In this document: positions 11,901-23,100 of the stretch, one piece after another
Layout: each line of letters begins with the position of its first letter
Position numbering within the stretch: the stretch's first letter is position 1
Origin: Sinotaia quadrata
Lineage: Eukaryota > Mollusca > Gastropoda > Architaenioglossa > Viviparidae
DNA length: 64,000 bases
Reading direction: 5' to 3'
Assembly (NCBI GenBank): GCA_028829895.1
Contig: CM054180.1
Span: 99,113,135 to 99,177,134, forward strand
The notes under the pieces: generated by a model
Told to the model about the DNA's origin: nothing
What the model saw: only the letters and a program-made list of their open reading frames with translations
Database searches by the model: none
Program-made: the position numbers and the translations under genes

Positions 11901-14708
11901 CACATGTGTAGAGCTTAAAATTACAAGACAGATTAATTAGTGACTGATGACGAGAACTCAGATTTTCTGGACATCTTAATGGCAGTTATTTAGATCTTAT
12001 TTCTAATTAAGATATCTGGCTAATTGTGTCTGGGTCTTGTTTAGATTCGGACAAATTAAGTGAGAGCTGTTTATCGTGTTTAGGAATTTAATCAGAAACG
12101 TAGTTACTATTATTATAATAATTCTAACACATAATAATAGTATATAAAACTTGGTTCAAACAGCGAGTGGGTATGTATTCCGGGTGGGCACTTCATCTCA
12201 ATTCTCCATCCCCCGTCCCCCCGCCCTCCCGACACCATCATCTGAGAGAAGGGAAGAAATTTCCACGTTGAATCTACACTTTTATCAGGAGTTGTCCTAT
12301 CTTTCAATGACATGCCGACCCCTCTAATGACCACAGCGAAAATCCGTCCTGTGATCCAAATATCTTTTCTACAACCACCAAATATGACACCACTATGAAC
12401 ATCTTAAGTATCACCTCTATGACCATCATAAGTATCACCACTATGATCACCAAAAATAGCAGCATTATGACCACAACAAGCATCATATTACTATGGACCC
12501 CACAGATATCGTCAGTATGAAAACCACAGTATCATTCACCATGACCGCCACATATATCTCTTCTGATACAATGTACTGTAAATATTGCTATGACCAATTC
12601 TGTGCATAATTTGCAACCACTCAGCCCAACATTACCTTCATAATCGAATCATAACCATAACCATAACCATAACCAGTACGAAAAGAAATATCTAAGACAG
12701 ACGTAGTAATGTTCAAAGTAATTAATTTATACAAATCATAAGAAAATTAAATCTACACGAATTCAGCAGTCAAGAAACAAACAAACAAACGCACAAACAT
12801 AACATTACACAATTATAGATAATAACAGACACACACAAACATACACAGTACACAGTTATACACACAAACATACACATGCACAATTATACACAGAAACATA
12901 CACAGTTATACATAGAAACAAACCATACAATTATATATACAAACATTCACACAACACAATTATGCACAGACACATACACTTACATAATTATACACACAAA
13001 CATACACAACACAATTATACACAGAAACATACACACAAACATACACATACTTACACTCAGACATATAAACACACACATTTCTTAATTAAATTTTTATTTC
13101 GTTTGCCATGTTGCCCAAACACCAGGAAGCACATACACCATAATAACTGGCAATGGTGGTATGCGCTATTTTGCCCCTAACATCTCTTTGCTGTGCGTCG
13201 GGTCCGGCGCGCTGAACGGTATGGCAGTGGCAGCACGGGCCGAGCATGCAAACAGTCAGCTGACCGTTAGCGAGTTCATGATTCAGTGCCTCGTCGTTCC
13301 TAAGGTCAGTGTTTGTGTCTGGATCGTTGTGCGTTATCGCACAAAACGTAATTAAGTGGTGTTTGTGTCTGGACCGTTAGGCGTCGTCGCACAATACGTA
13401 ATGTAAGAGGTGTTTGTGTTTGGACCGTTGAGCGTCACCGCACAAAATGTAATTAAGACGTGTTTGTGTCTAGAGTCTAGACCGTTGTGCGTCATTGCTC
13501 AAAACGTAATGTAAGAGGTGTTTGCTTTGGAGCGACATGCTTCATCGCACGTTATAGAATACAATCCCTGTTTGTTTAAGAAGCGTTATACTTCACTGCA
13601 TTCTTCCTAGTAGAGGAAGTGATTGTTTATTTGGACCGTTATGCTTCAGTACATTATATGTAACAAAAAAAGAGATGTTAAGTATGTATTTAAAATAGGA
13701 ATTTTTTGCCTTAATAAAAATGATCAATTAAGAAATCATTAATAAATCCTTCATCTCATCCTATACAAATAGTTTAGATTGAGATTTCCACCAAAATTAT
13801 AAATGGCGTTTGTTTTTTTAGTCTAGTGTAATCTTTTATTGACTTTTTCTATCTATCTATCTACCTACCTACCTGTCTGTCTGTCTTCATTTTGAGAATT
13901 AGGATATCAGTAAAGAGGTATCTAGAGCACTTATTCTAAAAATAGATCCTGTGAATTCGGAAGACACAGCCTATCGGGTATGGTAGGTTATGAAATGTTA
14001 GATCCATTTTGCTGGTTTGTGAAATGTCAAACCTACTGATATGTATGTTTATGGAAATACCATATTTATCTGGGTATGAGAATTTTGAAATGTCTAACTT
14101 CTTGGTATGATAATTTTGAAATGTATAACTTCTTGCTATGAGAAGTTTAAAATATTTAAAATGTTGCATGGTGTCTTATGCATTAAAAGAAACAGATGAA
14201 AATTTTATTGGATAATAAATCTTCGCCAATTAACTTCAGAGAAAATAAATTTTTATACAAACCCGTCGAAAAGCAAACTTAAAGAAACGAAAACTAAAAT
14301 GATTCAGCCCAAGAAATCAGAAAAAAAAAGAAGATAACATTTAAGTCCTTCTCCCCCTCTCTCTTCCTTATCATTTATTTGTCCTCGCCGTAGAAAACTG
14401 TTGAGCTTATGTTTCTAGAGTAGGTTTTGTTATTTTTAAAAAAATAATTTGCACAATCATAACAGTTCCTTATATTTCTAGAGTAGGTTTTGTTATTTTA
14501 AAAAAAAATAATTTGCACAATCGTATCATTTCGTTTCATCTGTTCACAACAGCCGGACTCTGAACTCCCACAGACGAACGATTTCACAGTTGGCAACGAT
14601 CTGATGGGTCGCGCCCTTGCTGCCACCATCAAGGGCAAGGCCCGTGGGCAAACGAATGTGTTCAGTCGACAAGATGCCCTGCTTTTGGTTGGAAAATACG
14701 CACATTAA
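4322..14708 (+). CDS. SDR family oxidoreductase-like, 7 exons, in-frame TGA
   Basis: Seven exons (4322-4334, 5543-5622, 8739-8828, 9369-9473, 11399-11513, 13126-13304, 14553-14708) join in one frame across GT-AG introns to give 738 nt, that is 245 codons plus a TAA stop. The N-terminal Rossmann strand reads RCVLVAGGAGIVGS, with the glycines spaced as TGxxGxxG for dinucleotide binding. The mid-protein TIITGNGG (139-146) corresponds to the SDR strand carrying the catalytic Ser. Where SDRs have YxxxK, this protein reads LLCVGS (156-161), so Tyr and Lys are replaced by Leu157 and Ser161. Codon 20, two codons after the last nucleotide-binding glycine, is TGA (5587-5589), one base from GGA. The ATG at 4322 is the only in-frame ATG available, with G at -3 and +4. 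The cell role and substrate are unknown. The gene may be intact apart from an error or allele, or a young pseudogene. Confidence 0.85.
4505..4735. repeat. 28-bp minisatellite in SDR intron 1
   Basis: About eight copies of a 28-bp unit containing GTGATAAACTGATTTTGTGA lie in SDR intron 1. Confidence 0.93.
5068..5370. repeat. 50-bp minisatellite in SDR intron 1
   Basis: Six near-identical 50-bp units carry ATCTGTTGTATCACGTTTCT. The last unit is slightly diverged. The array ends about 170 bp before SDR exon 2. Confidence 0.95.
5543..5622 (+). CDS. SDR gene exon 2 with in-frame TGA
   Basis: The exon follows a CCACAG acceptor and ends in AAG before GTTTGTGA. It encodes the glycine-rich nucleotide-binding turn and then VVQSLLNQGAK, typical of the first SDR helix. 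The TGA at 5587-5589 interrupts the frame between GIVGS and VVQSL. Coding resemblance is equally good on both sides, so the stop looks recent or artefactual. Confidence 0.85.
5942..6330. repeat. 32-bp minisatellite in SDR intron 2
   Basis: About twelve copies of a 32-bp unit (GAGTCTTTAATGAAGAGCTT plus TGATGACTTGATT) show small substitutions and indels. Confidence 0.94.
6925..7006. repeat. (CT)n microsatellite
   Basis: A CT tract of about 80 bp with a few CC interruptions lies in SDR intron 2. Confidence 0.96.
7110..7914. repeat. 60/64-bp two-type minisatellite in SDR intron 2
   Basis: Thirteen or so units are present. One type is 60 bp and has ACACACTGTAAAGTC. The other is 64 bp and replaces that with ACACACAGGGGGTAGAGTC. 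The 60-bp type dominates the left part and the 64-bp type the right part; one 64-type copy is embedded early, near 7280. Apparent open frames of 85 and 111 codons across the array are consequences of the repeat. Confidence 0.95.
8739..8828 (+). CDS. SDR gene exon 3
   Basis: Thirty codons lie between a TTTGTGCAG acceptor and a GAG|GTATGG donor. They begin VVVTSRSKERV, the second strand of the Rossmann fold where SDRs read the cofactor ribose or phosphate (TSR). Both flanking introns are in phase 0. Confidence 0.85.
8873..8930. repeat. (CT)n microsatellite in SDR intron 3
   Basis: A CT tract begins 45 bp after the exon 3 donor and is followed by a short CA-rich stretch to about 8965. Confidence 0.95.
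9369..9473 (+). CDS. SDR gene exon 4
   Basis: Thirty-five codons lie between a CACACAG acceptor and a CAG|GTATGC donor. They start ADVSTEEGT, matching the acidic D-x-[ST] turn that contacts adenine in SDRs. They end VLASIGGLWQ, equivalent to the NNAG-type segment, here A-S-I-G-G. Confidence 0.85.
9654..10072. repeat. 46-bp minisatellite in SDR intron 4
   Basis: Nine almost identical 46-bp units (TGTAGTCGAGTGAGCTAGAG and following) are present. The only recurrent difference is CTGG/CTAG. The array abuts the broken end of the antisense pseudogene at 10080. Confidence 0.96.
10080..10868 (-). pseudogene. Decayed repeat-family protein, antisense in SDR intron 4
   Basis: The minus strand opens with a 174-codon frame containing YYICGEYTIVPNRN, then KVWAPPMVCKTCTENLHRW and HVTDCYFCAIDMTGI, with Cys pairs spaced like a zinc-binding module. 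I recognise this as the N-terminal part of a large uncharacterised protein family that recurs in many animal genomes, often in multiple copies. After the frame ends at 10344, matching text continues in other frames: ELNYLVRDLSLSKSSAELL (near 10340-10285), VRITFYRNRHQEYLSFF (near 10255-10205) and KDLVYCTDIAQLLHKLGV (near 10190-10135). That needs at least three frameshifts. The copy is cut at about 10080 by the 46-bp array. A TTTAG acceptor lies just before GTAATGAAATG at its 5' end. It is nonfunctional as read and probably transposon-associated or retrocopied; function unknown. Confidence 0.75.
11190..11340. repeat. ~60-bp direct repeat in SDR intron 4
   Basis: Two and a half copies of a ~60-bp unit with TTGGCTTGAATTACATTAAT end 60 bp before exon 5. 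Confidence 0.85.
11399..11513 (+). CDS. SDR gene exon 5
   Basis: 115 nt lie between a TTTACAG acceptor and a CAAG|GTCGGA donor (phase 1). They encode KGKLVDQPLAEFNETIRNKV and then GHFLLFKAFAPYLENVQ, the helix that forms the dimer interface in classical SDRs. Confidence 0.85.
12780..13080. repeat. Degenerate CA-rich tandem tract in SDR intron 5
   Basis: The stretch is irregular, built from ACACAATTATACACA and AAACATACAC words. A short (CCATAA)n run lies just upstream at 12650-12676. Open frames here are low-complexity artefacts. Confidence 0.85.
13126..13304 (+). CDS. SDR gene exon 6 (degenerate active site)
   Basis: 179 nt follow an ACACCAG acceptor and end AAG|GTCAGT. The exon encodes the active-site strand TIITGNGG and the helix with SLLCVGSGALNGM. 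Aligned by its A-L-N-G tail to the usual SDR Y-x-x-x-K helix, Tyr is Leu and Lys is Ser. A ~50-bp tandem array starts right at its donor. Confidence 0.85.
13305..13650. repeat. ~50-bp degenerate array starting at the SDR exon 6 donor
   Basis: About six diverging units of roughly 50 bp share GTGTTTGTGTCTGGACCGTT and GCACAAAACGTAAT. The first unit is the beginning of intron 6 itself (GTCAGTGTTTGTG), so the splice-donor flank is repeated. Confidence 0.8.
14398..14530. repeat. ~65-bp direct repeat before SDR exon 7
   Basis: Two copies of a unit with TTTCTAGAGTAGGTTTTGTT and AATAATTTGCACAATC lie in intron 6, ending about 25 bp before the exon 7 acceptor. Confidence 0.85.
14553..14708 (+). CDS. 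SDR gene exon 7 (terminal)
   Basis: Fifty-one codons plus TAA follow a TCACAACAG acceptor. They begin PDSELPQTNDFTVGNDL and end LLLVGKYAH. A poly(A) signal lies 168 bp after the stop. Confidence 0.85.
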   Translation, partial: PDSELPQTNDFTVGNDLMGRALAATIKGKARGQTNVFSRQDALLLVGKYAH

Positions 14709-14875
14709 CTTCATTGGTAAACGACGATGTCAATAATGACACATTAGAGTTGACAGAGGTCAAACACATGAGAACAACCCGCCTTTCTTAAAAAAAGAAA
14801 AAATGGATACATTATTAACTCCACGACAGTTTCTTTATTTGCTTCCATTCAAAATACAAAATTATCCCATTTTCA

Positions 14876-14881
14876 AATAAA
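14876..14881 (+). terminator. Poly(A) signal of the SDR gene
   Basis: AATAAA lies 168 bp downstream of the SDR stop codon, on the same strand. Confidence 0.6.
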
Positions 14882-15026
14882 TTATAGCTGGACTCAATGC
14901 ATCGGAACCTATACACTATATACAGTATTTGCTTCAAGTTATCTCTACATTGCATGTTTTATTTAATGGAGATAATGTTGTTTAGCCGAAACTTTTCTCA
15001 GAACCTCAATTAATTTGTATTTCTCC

Positions 15027-15535
<509 letters not shown>

Positions 15536-15834
15536 AAGAAATCCTAACATTCGATTTTTATAAAAACGTAATTGCCAGAAACGAGAAAACTTAAAAATCG
15601 ACTTTGTAACAATGTGAACAGTGTTGAGTAAATATATGTACAGTGCAAACAGTGTTGAGTCGACCTTAGTTTTATGTTTTAGAACGTTGAGAATATTTTT
15701 GGCTTTTCATAGTATATCTTTCTTTATTTGTTTGCTTATTGAGACCATTGTGTACGTGTATGTATGTGTATGTATGCGTGTGTTGTGTATATGAGTTTGT
15801 GCTGAATCTATTAAAGAAAGAGGGGAATAAAGGA

Positions 15835-15925
15835 GTATGTGTAACATACAATGAGATTGGATAGAATAATATCAGTACATTTAACATACAATGAGATTGG
15901 ATAGAATAATATCAGTACGTTTAAT
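15835..15925. repeat. 44-bp tandem duplication
   Basis: Two copies of a 44-bp unit with ACATACAATGAGATTGGATA. Confidence 0.9.
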
Positions 15926-15942
15926 CTAATCAAAGGCGTAAG

Positions 15943-17068
15943 AGTCTCTGTATAAATTTATAGGAAGTTGCTTCCCTAAATCAAAGTATGAATTTATAGG
16001 TAGCCTGCTTCCCTACATCAAATGATGAATTTATAGTTAGCCTGCTTCCCTACATCAAATGATGAATTTATAGGTAGCTTGCTTCCCTACATCAAATGAT
16101 GAATTTATAGATAGCCTGCTTCTCTACATCAAATGATGAATTTATAGGTCGCTTGCTTCCCTACATCAAATGATGAATTTATAGGTAAGCTGCTTCCCTA
16201 CATTCAAGGATGAATTTATAGGTAGCCTGCTTCCCTACATCAAAGGATGAATTTATAGGTAGCCTGCTTCCCTACATCAAAGGATGAATTTATAGGTAGC
16301 CTGCTTCACTACATCAAATGATGAATTTATAGATCGCTTGCTTCCCTACATCAAATGATGAATTTATAGGTAGCCTGCTTCCCTACATCAAAGGATGAAT
16401 TTATAGGTAGCCTGCTTCCCTACATCAAATGATGAATTTATAGGTAGCCTGCTTCCCTACATCAAATGATGAATTTATAGGTAGCCTGCTTCACTACATC
16501 AAAGGATGAATTTATAGGTAGCCTGCTTCCCTACATCAAAGGATGAATTTATAGGTAGCCTGCTTCACTACATCAAAGGATGAATTTATAGGTAGCCTGC
16601 TTCCCTACATCAAAGGATGAATTTATAGGTAGCCTGCTTCCCTACATCAAATGATGAATTTATAGGTAGCCTGCTTCCCTACATCAAATGATGAATTTAT
16701 AGGTAGCCTGCTTCCCTACATCAAAGGATGAATTTATAGGTAGCCTGCTTCACTACATCAAAGGATGAATTTATAGGTAGCCTGCTTCACTACATCAAAG
16801 GATGAATTTATAGGTAGCCTGCTTCACTACATCAAATGATGAATTTATAGGTAGCCTGCTTCACTACATCAAAGGATGAATTTATAGGTAGCCTGCTTCC
16901 CTACATCAAAGGATGAATTTATAGGTAGCCTGCTTCCCTACATCAAAGGATGAATTTATAGGTAGCCTGCTTCCCTACATCAAAGGATGAATTTATAGGT
17001 AGCCTGCTTCCCTACATCAAATGATGAATTTATAGGTAGCCTGCTTCCCTACATCAAAGGATGAATTA
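15943..17068. repeat. 37-bp minisatellite, ~30 copies
   Basis: Units read ATGAATTTATAGGTAGCCTG followed by CTTCCCTACATCAAAGG. Two sites vary repeatedly between units (CCC/CAC and AAAGG/AAATG), which gives the array an internal variant pattern. The left-hand units are more diverged. Confidence 0.96.
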
Positions 17069-18300
17069 AAAAATGAAGCGGCTATCTCTCGTACCATCAC
17101 ACATAGCCGAAAAAGTCCCTTCACCTTATCTTGTGTCAGTGGGCATTTCAAAAGCTCATTTCAGTCTTTTTACGTTATACAATGTAGTGTTAGCTGGATG
17201 TTTTTGAACGCGTCATAGCATAGGGTACACGCCCCGAAAATTTAGAAAGTTTTGGGTTGGTCGGTTCAGAAGGTACTTCCATTAACATAGTGTCAGTGGG
17301 TCAAAGAAGATTAAATTCAAAGAAAGATATTCACAAAATATAGTTTTTAATTCACATAGTGTATTAATGAATTTCCGGAATCACACCAAGCCGCCATCTG
17401 TTTTAATCTTCCGACGAGCCTAAATAATGAAAGGTCACATTTTCGTCGATGATAATAAATGAAATGTCACTTTTCCGACGAGACTGAGTGCATAGAAGAG
17501 TAGACGTCACTGGAACAATTGATGACAGAACAGAACTGTATATTAGTAACCTAATGTTTCTTGATAAACATGTGTCGAAGTTTCTTTTGAGGATCTTGAA
17601 ATAAACCGATCCTTGTGTGTGACACGAGAATAGTCTACGTAAAATGAACGTTAATCTGGAAGTAGCGTGTCACACACGTGAGAGGACAAGGGATAGTGTG
17701 CTCTAAAACGTCGGACAAATACGTCGGACAAAAACGTCGGACTAATACGCACGAAATAAACATAAATAAAACACCACACGGCTCTTGTTGCAGTGATGAC
17801 AAGTGTCATCATGTTCTAAAGTAGGACAGACACACCTGTATAAAGCAAAATAAAATAAAAAGCGAAAAGGAAAGTGATAAACATGAAAACAAATTTATCT
17901 TTTGCTCAAGATATGACATATGAATCTACTCGGTCAAGAAACATAAATAAAAGTAGACAAGCATTTCCACCTTATCTGAAACCAGAATACACATCGAATA
18001 ATGATTTTGACAATTTAAAACTTATACTCAAATACACGTGTTCTCAAAATCTAAAGCGACACACACTTCAAGAAATACTGAAAGAAATTCACTCACATTC
18101 ATCACCACCACCACTCCAAGAAATACAAAATCAACTACTATACAAAAAGTAAACAAATAACATTCATGAATGAAAAACACATATCTCCAGATTAAATAAT
18201 CCGAGGAAAAGTCACAGGAAATAAAGGTGAGGAGAAAATACCGTGACATATTCTTTCTCCTATCTAAAATATCAACAACATCGTGAAGGTAAGTCACTGA
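17069..18300. other. Intergenic; one weak 92-codon frame
   Basis: A short AAACGTCGGACA-type triplication lies at 17707-17745. A plus-strand frame at 17874-18152 has 92 codons and an ATG, but it is lysine- and serine-rich, matches no family I know and sits in AT-rich sequence. I treat it as unproven rather than as a gene. Confidence 0.4.
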
Positions 18301-18339
18301 ACGAGATAGCAGCTCGTATTGTTTTTGGTCTCCTGATCA

Positions 18340-18845
18340 CTGTATGACTATAACATATCTGTACTGTATGATTGTCACCACATGTCTGGGATGTATTTAC
18401 TATATGTCTGTTTCATGACTGTACTGTATGAATGTATTGTATGTCTGTTTCATGACTGTACTCTATGAATGTATTGCATATCTGTTTCATGACTGTACTG
18501 TATGAATGTATTGTATGTCTGTTTCATATGACTGTACTGTGCGACGTATATTTCACTGGTATGGCTTAATTGTATGACTTTACTGTGTGTATGGTATGAC
18601 TGCAGTATTTGACTGTACTGTGTGATTGTACTATGTGACTTCAGTGAATGATTGTACTGTGTGACTGTATTGTGTGACAACTGAATGAATGTACTGGCGG
18701 CTTCAATGAATGATTCTTCTACTGTGTGACTGAACTGAATGAGTGTACTATGTGACTGCACTGAATGACTGTACTGTGTGATTGTAATGTGTGACTTCCC
18801 TGAATGATTGTACTGTGTGGCTGTATTGTGTGACTGCACTTTAAA
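18340..18845. repeat. Degenerate TGTATGACTGTACTG-type tract
   Basis: Many irregular 15-40 bp repeats of words such as GACTGTACTGTATGAATG and TGTGTGACTG. Units are too diverged to give one period. Confidence 0.75.
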
Positions 18846-18869
18846 TCTGGTGTGGCAAGACTGCAAGTA

Positions 18870-19290
18870 TAACATATCAATAGCGAAATGCATGAAATAT
18901 TTCTAAGTCCTTTCTCTCTCGATCAGTCATATAACTCACCATTAAGTTAATGGCTATCTTTCATAACTGAACTCTGCCATACCAAATTCAAAATGATTAG
19001 AATACATTACTTCTTCAACAAAGAAACTTTCGGTCCATTCCCATTGGATGATTTTGTTATGAACAAGTGTAAGACTAGGAGTCAGAAAAGCTATTCATCT
19101 AAATGGATCTATTTTACATTGCACCAGCAATTTCTAGCCTATCCTCCACCTGAATTGTTTTCTTCCAACTTTGACACTTAAAATCATCAGCATAAGCAGT
19201 GTTAAAGGTCTGGTCACTTTGACATTTAACAATTTATATAACAATTAAGTGTAGAAATAGGGACAGGCAAATTTACTCTGCCACATGTAC
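18870..19290 (+). mobile_element. Dispersed element, copy B (right half)
   Basis: The stretch contains CATGAAATATTTCTAAGTCC near 18891 and the right-end words AAATAGGGACAGGCAAATTT near 19253. The order and orientation match copy A positions 2308-2720. The left arm is absent. Confidence 0.65.
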
Positions 19291-19668
19291 ATTAAAAAAA
19301 ATATTCAAAAGAATGCATTCCTGATATGCATTATAATTATTTATGATAGTTAATTGTTCCTAAAACGTAGTATTTATAATAGTGTACAGTCATATGAAAC
19401 AGACATGCAATACATTCATACAGTACAGTCATGAAACAGACGTACAATACATTCATACCCACCCACCCCCCAACTCCACATCTAAAACAGTACAAGGGCC
19501 TTGTAATGCTGCCAGTAGAGAAGTTTGCTCCCCTCTCCAACAGTGTTGGTCCATCGGTTGATACCACTTATTTTGTTCATCTGTCTATCAGTCTGCTTTC
19601 CTGCAGTGGACGAGTGTTAATTGCTCTAACAGATGAGTTATATGCTAAAGAACGTACGTAAACATTCA

Positions 19669-19671
19669 AAT

Positions 19672-19703
<32 letters not shown>

Positions 19704-19740
19704 CATAGATAGATAAATAGATACATAGATAGATAGATAA
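19669..19740. repeat. (GATA)n microsatellite
   Basis: An ATAG tetranucleotide tract with a few interruptions. Confidence 0.95.
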
Positions 19741-21660
19741 GAGTAATCATAATTAATTTGTAATTTACCCTCTAATCGAATTTATATATATACGTTAACC
19801 AATCTTTTATATATTTTATTTCTGTTAACTTGTAATTTGTCGTTCTATGTTATAACTTTTCCAGTTTTCGTGATGGAGTTAGGTTATAAATGTAGATGAG
19901 TGTTAAAAAGTACATTGTAAGATCAGATGCTTGTAAATGTACCTTCAAGTTGTTCGTCCTTTACCTGTTGAAGAGGTGGTATGTGCATGCCTGAGAGATC
20001 TGGTTAGCTATAGAAGAGAAATGGGAACTAATTAGACTTAGGTTCAGCTATCCTTGTTTTCCCCTCATTCATATTTTACATACCATACATCATGACACAA
20101 TGGCTACATTCTTAAGACCGCGATATGTACAGTAACATCACGGAATGTCTTATACTCAGGTCTGAGACATCCACAAGGATCGTTATATTTCCCGTAATTG
20201 TTTCAGACATACATTGTAGAATATAACACTGTAAACAATATTGATACCTAAACATACAACTAACAAGGTTACCATTCTCGATCATCAAAATGATTTTGTT
20301 ACTATAAATGAATTGGAGAGAGGGGATCTTTTTTCAAGCCTCTAAAATTATGGTAGATATCCTTCTGGAGTATAATAATTTTGAATGATGCTCCACTTTA
20401 TCAAAACATTTCCCTTAACTATCAGTTATATCTAATGTAATTTCGTCACTAGGTAGATTTAATCGGAAATACCCGATGCTAATTCAATAAGAGTTTCGAA
20501 GCAACATTTTATACTGCTTCAGTTATTTTAGTCTTAATATAACTCGATAGAGACGTACACAAAAAATTCGATGTTTTTGTCGATTTATCTTTAAAAATAG
20601 TGTTAATTCGGATGCAATAAATTTGCAGATACCAATCACGTGATCAGTAGACTAATTCAACTATGACGCACTCGGCCGACATTTAGAGCTACAGAGAGTT
20701 GATTATACACTGTCTTCCCTAATGATGATCTAAACAGTTCGTTCTGGACAGTTTAGCGTTCGAGTTAAATCGAATATAAAGAAAGAAAATATTTAGCTTA
20801 AGGTCGAAGTGACCTTACCCAAAAGTGCAAGCAAAAGGTCGACCAGTGGGTGCAAGTAACAGGAAATTGATAAGCGTGACCCACTTTTTTTTTTTTTAAT
20901 CGCCTTAATACAAAGCGTTGTGTTGTGTAGTACACTTATAACACACAACTGTTGTTCGCCTGAAACTGTAGTTTAACGTGTTTCGCCTTGATAAGATTAG
21001 TTTTATCTCGTTAATTTACTTCTTAGAGAACCCACTAGGTGCTAGAGAAGAGATAGAAAATTCACTTAAGGCTCTGAAGGCGTGAAAAGTTTTGACGCGG
21101 AAGCTACAGGCCATTTTCAAGCTGCTGTATTGAAACTAACAGACAACCGACTCCTATTTATGAAAATTGCACTTTCAAGTACTGCATGGATTATTCTATG
21201 ACGCAACAATACTGAGAGACTGGATTTGAATAAATTATTCGTTGAAAACATAACATCACTAAGCACAGGTTTCACTCACTAAGAGATTTGCTAGTAAGTA
21301 ATATTTTAATTGGTACTTCACTTGGTTGTTTCTGTTCCTAGAAATAGTGTTAAATCTGTGTGTACGTGTGTGTATGGTCTGGTATGTATGTCTGATGTAT
21401 TATCTGTGTGTCTGTTGTGTGTTTACAAGAAACTATGTTGACGCATTGACGTCACTGACCTATATGTTATTTTTAAATCCATACAGGATTGAGTATTATT
21501 TACTTTGCTTTTGGCGAATTGTTATGCACTAGAGCGAATGGGCATAAAGACATCCGATTGCATCTAGAAGTGGCGAACTTTGTTATCTTGTAATCACTAC
21601 TAAATAATAAATACGAAACAGGAAACATTATATAAATGAACAGAGAGCAGGGTTCAATAG
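19741..21660. other. Intergenic, no exon recognised
   Basis: The stretch is largely non-repetitive and AT-rich. The part at about 20640-21250 is less AT-rich and could hold a promoter or untranslated exon, but I cannot support a coding exon. Confidence 0.4.
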
Positions 21661-22465
21661 TAAACGATTATCATCATCATCAGTATTACAAGTTATGAAA
21701 ATCTTAATTTATGTTATTAATAATTCTCCAACAGACACCAACTCGTCTATCTCACTAGGCGGATATGAACGTTTTCTCTCTTCTATAATATTAAAGACAA
21801 ACATTTAACGTCATTTAAAACTTAAACGAGAAGATAAATCCGTCTTTAATCTATATTTAGCAAACCCACCAACTTTCGTTTTGAACATAAGCTTATCAAT
21901 ATTTGTAAGAAGGTCAATAAATTTTATATTTAAATTTGTGACTAAGTAAATTTGCTTATCCCTATCCCTATCCAAATTTAAATTGTTAAATTGCCAGAGT
22001 GACCTGACCTTGGGCACTCCTTGTCATGTTATAGTTATTGTTGAAAATGTCTGAGTTGAAATAAATCTCGAGGCAAGAAATTGCTAGAATTTGTTGATGT
22101 AATGCAAACCAGTGAATAGTTTTATTATCCAATGGTTGTGATTTATGAGAACAAGACCAGCCAATGGGCTGGGACTAAAAAAGCTTACTTGGTGTAGATA
22201 AATCTATTGTCTAATCACTTTGAATTTGGAGTGGCGAGAAGTCTGGTTTAGAAAGGCAGCCATTAGCTTGGTGATGAGATAAACTGACTGGTTGAGAGAG
22301 AATGGACTTAGAAATATTTTATGCATTTTGCCATTAATATGATATACTCGTGTTTTATATAGAGATGTACTATGTGAGTTGACTTTTATTTCTACAACTG
22401 TTTGAATTGAAGTTCCTCTCATATAGTTTAATAAACACTTGACATTATTTTGATATGCTGTATTT
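21660..22465. mobile_element. Dispersed element, rearranged copy C
   Basis: 21665-21935 is a plus-oriented left arm (matches copy A 815-1085). It is followed immediately, at about 21940-22465, by the right half in minus orientation (reverse complement of copy A about 2170-2720). The right terminus faces the left arm, giving an inverted junction. Confidence 0.65.
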
Positions 22466-22899
22466 ATTATGCTGTGTCCATGTATCAGGCTAGTAAATAC
22501 CGTTGCAGGAAACTGTAAATTGAGGCTGAAATGTAAGTAACAATTGAGTTATAAAGCAACGAACTGGAAGATTAGCGTTTGTTTTGTGCTAATATTTTGC
22601 AGAGACAAGTAGCCTTTCCTATTTCCTATTTTTATTTCAATGTTTGATTTGAGCCCTCTAGTTTTCTGTTGTAAACTGCTACAACTGAACGTGGTCAAGG
22701 CGGGAATGGCTTGTACGTTAAGAGCACACTACACTCTACTGATGTATGGTGGCAAGGTATGTTGTCTTCCCGATAATTTCTAGTGTAGAGAACTTGTTGG
22801 ACATTGATACATTTATTGTTCTGTTTGAGGGAGTTGACATGCAAAAAGAAGCATCCAGGTTAACTCTAAGTAGTGGAACAGTGTTTTTCAAAATGCGAG
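22466..22899. other. Intergenic, no exon recognised
   Basis: No repeat or coding signal that I can support, apart from short overlapping frames on both strands at 22736-22982. Confidence 0.4.
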
Positions 22900-23100
22900 T
22901 GAGGCATGGTATGATAAACCTCCTATCACTAATACCAACACGGTATGATAAGACTCGTGTCACCAATACCAACACGGTATGATAAGACTCGTGTCACCAA
23001 TACCAACACGGTATGATAAGACTTGTGTTACCAATACCAATACAGTATGATAAACCTCGTGTCACCAATGCCAACATGGTATGATAAACCTCGTGGCACC
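22900..23100. repeat. 34-bp minisatellite
   Basis: Five to six copies of CACCAATACCAACACGGTAT followed by GATAAGACTCGTGT, decaying to the right. Confidence 0.92.

Noticed and set aside
12650..12676. CCATAA repeats as an interstitial telomere
   Set aside because: Only four short units, and the motif is not TTAGGG-type; it grades into simple AT/CA-rich sequence.
15943..17068. Regular 37-bp repeats as a possible CRISPR array
   Set aside because: Units are contiguous with no spacers, and the genome is eukaryotic. The same applies to the other arrays.
17874..18152. 92-codon plus-strand frame as a small gene
   Set aside because: No domain, no splice or poly(A) support, AT-rich composition. Mentioned only as an unproven frame.
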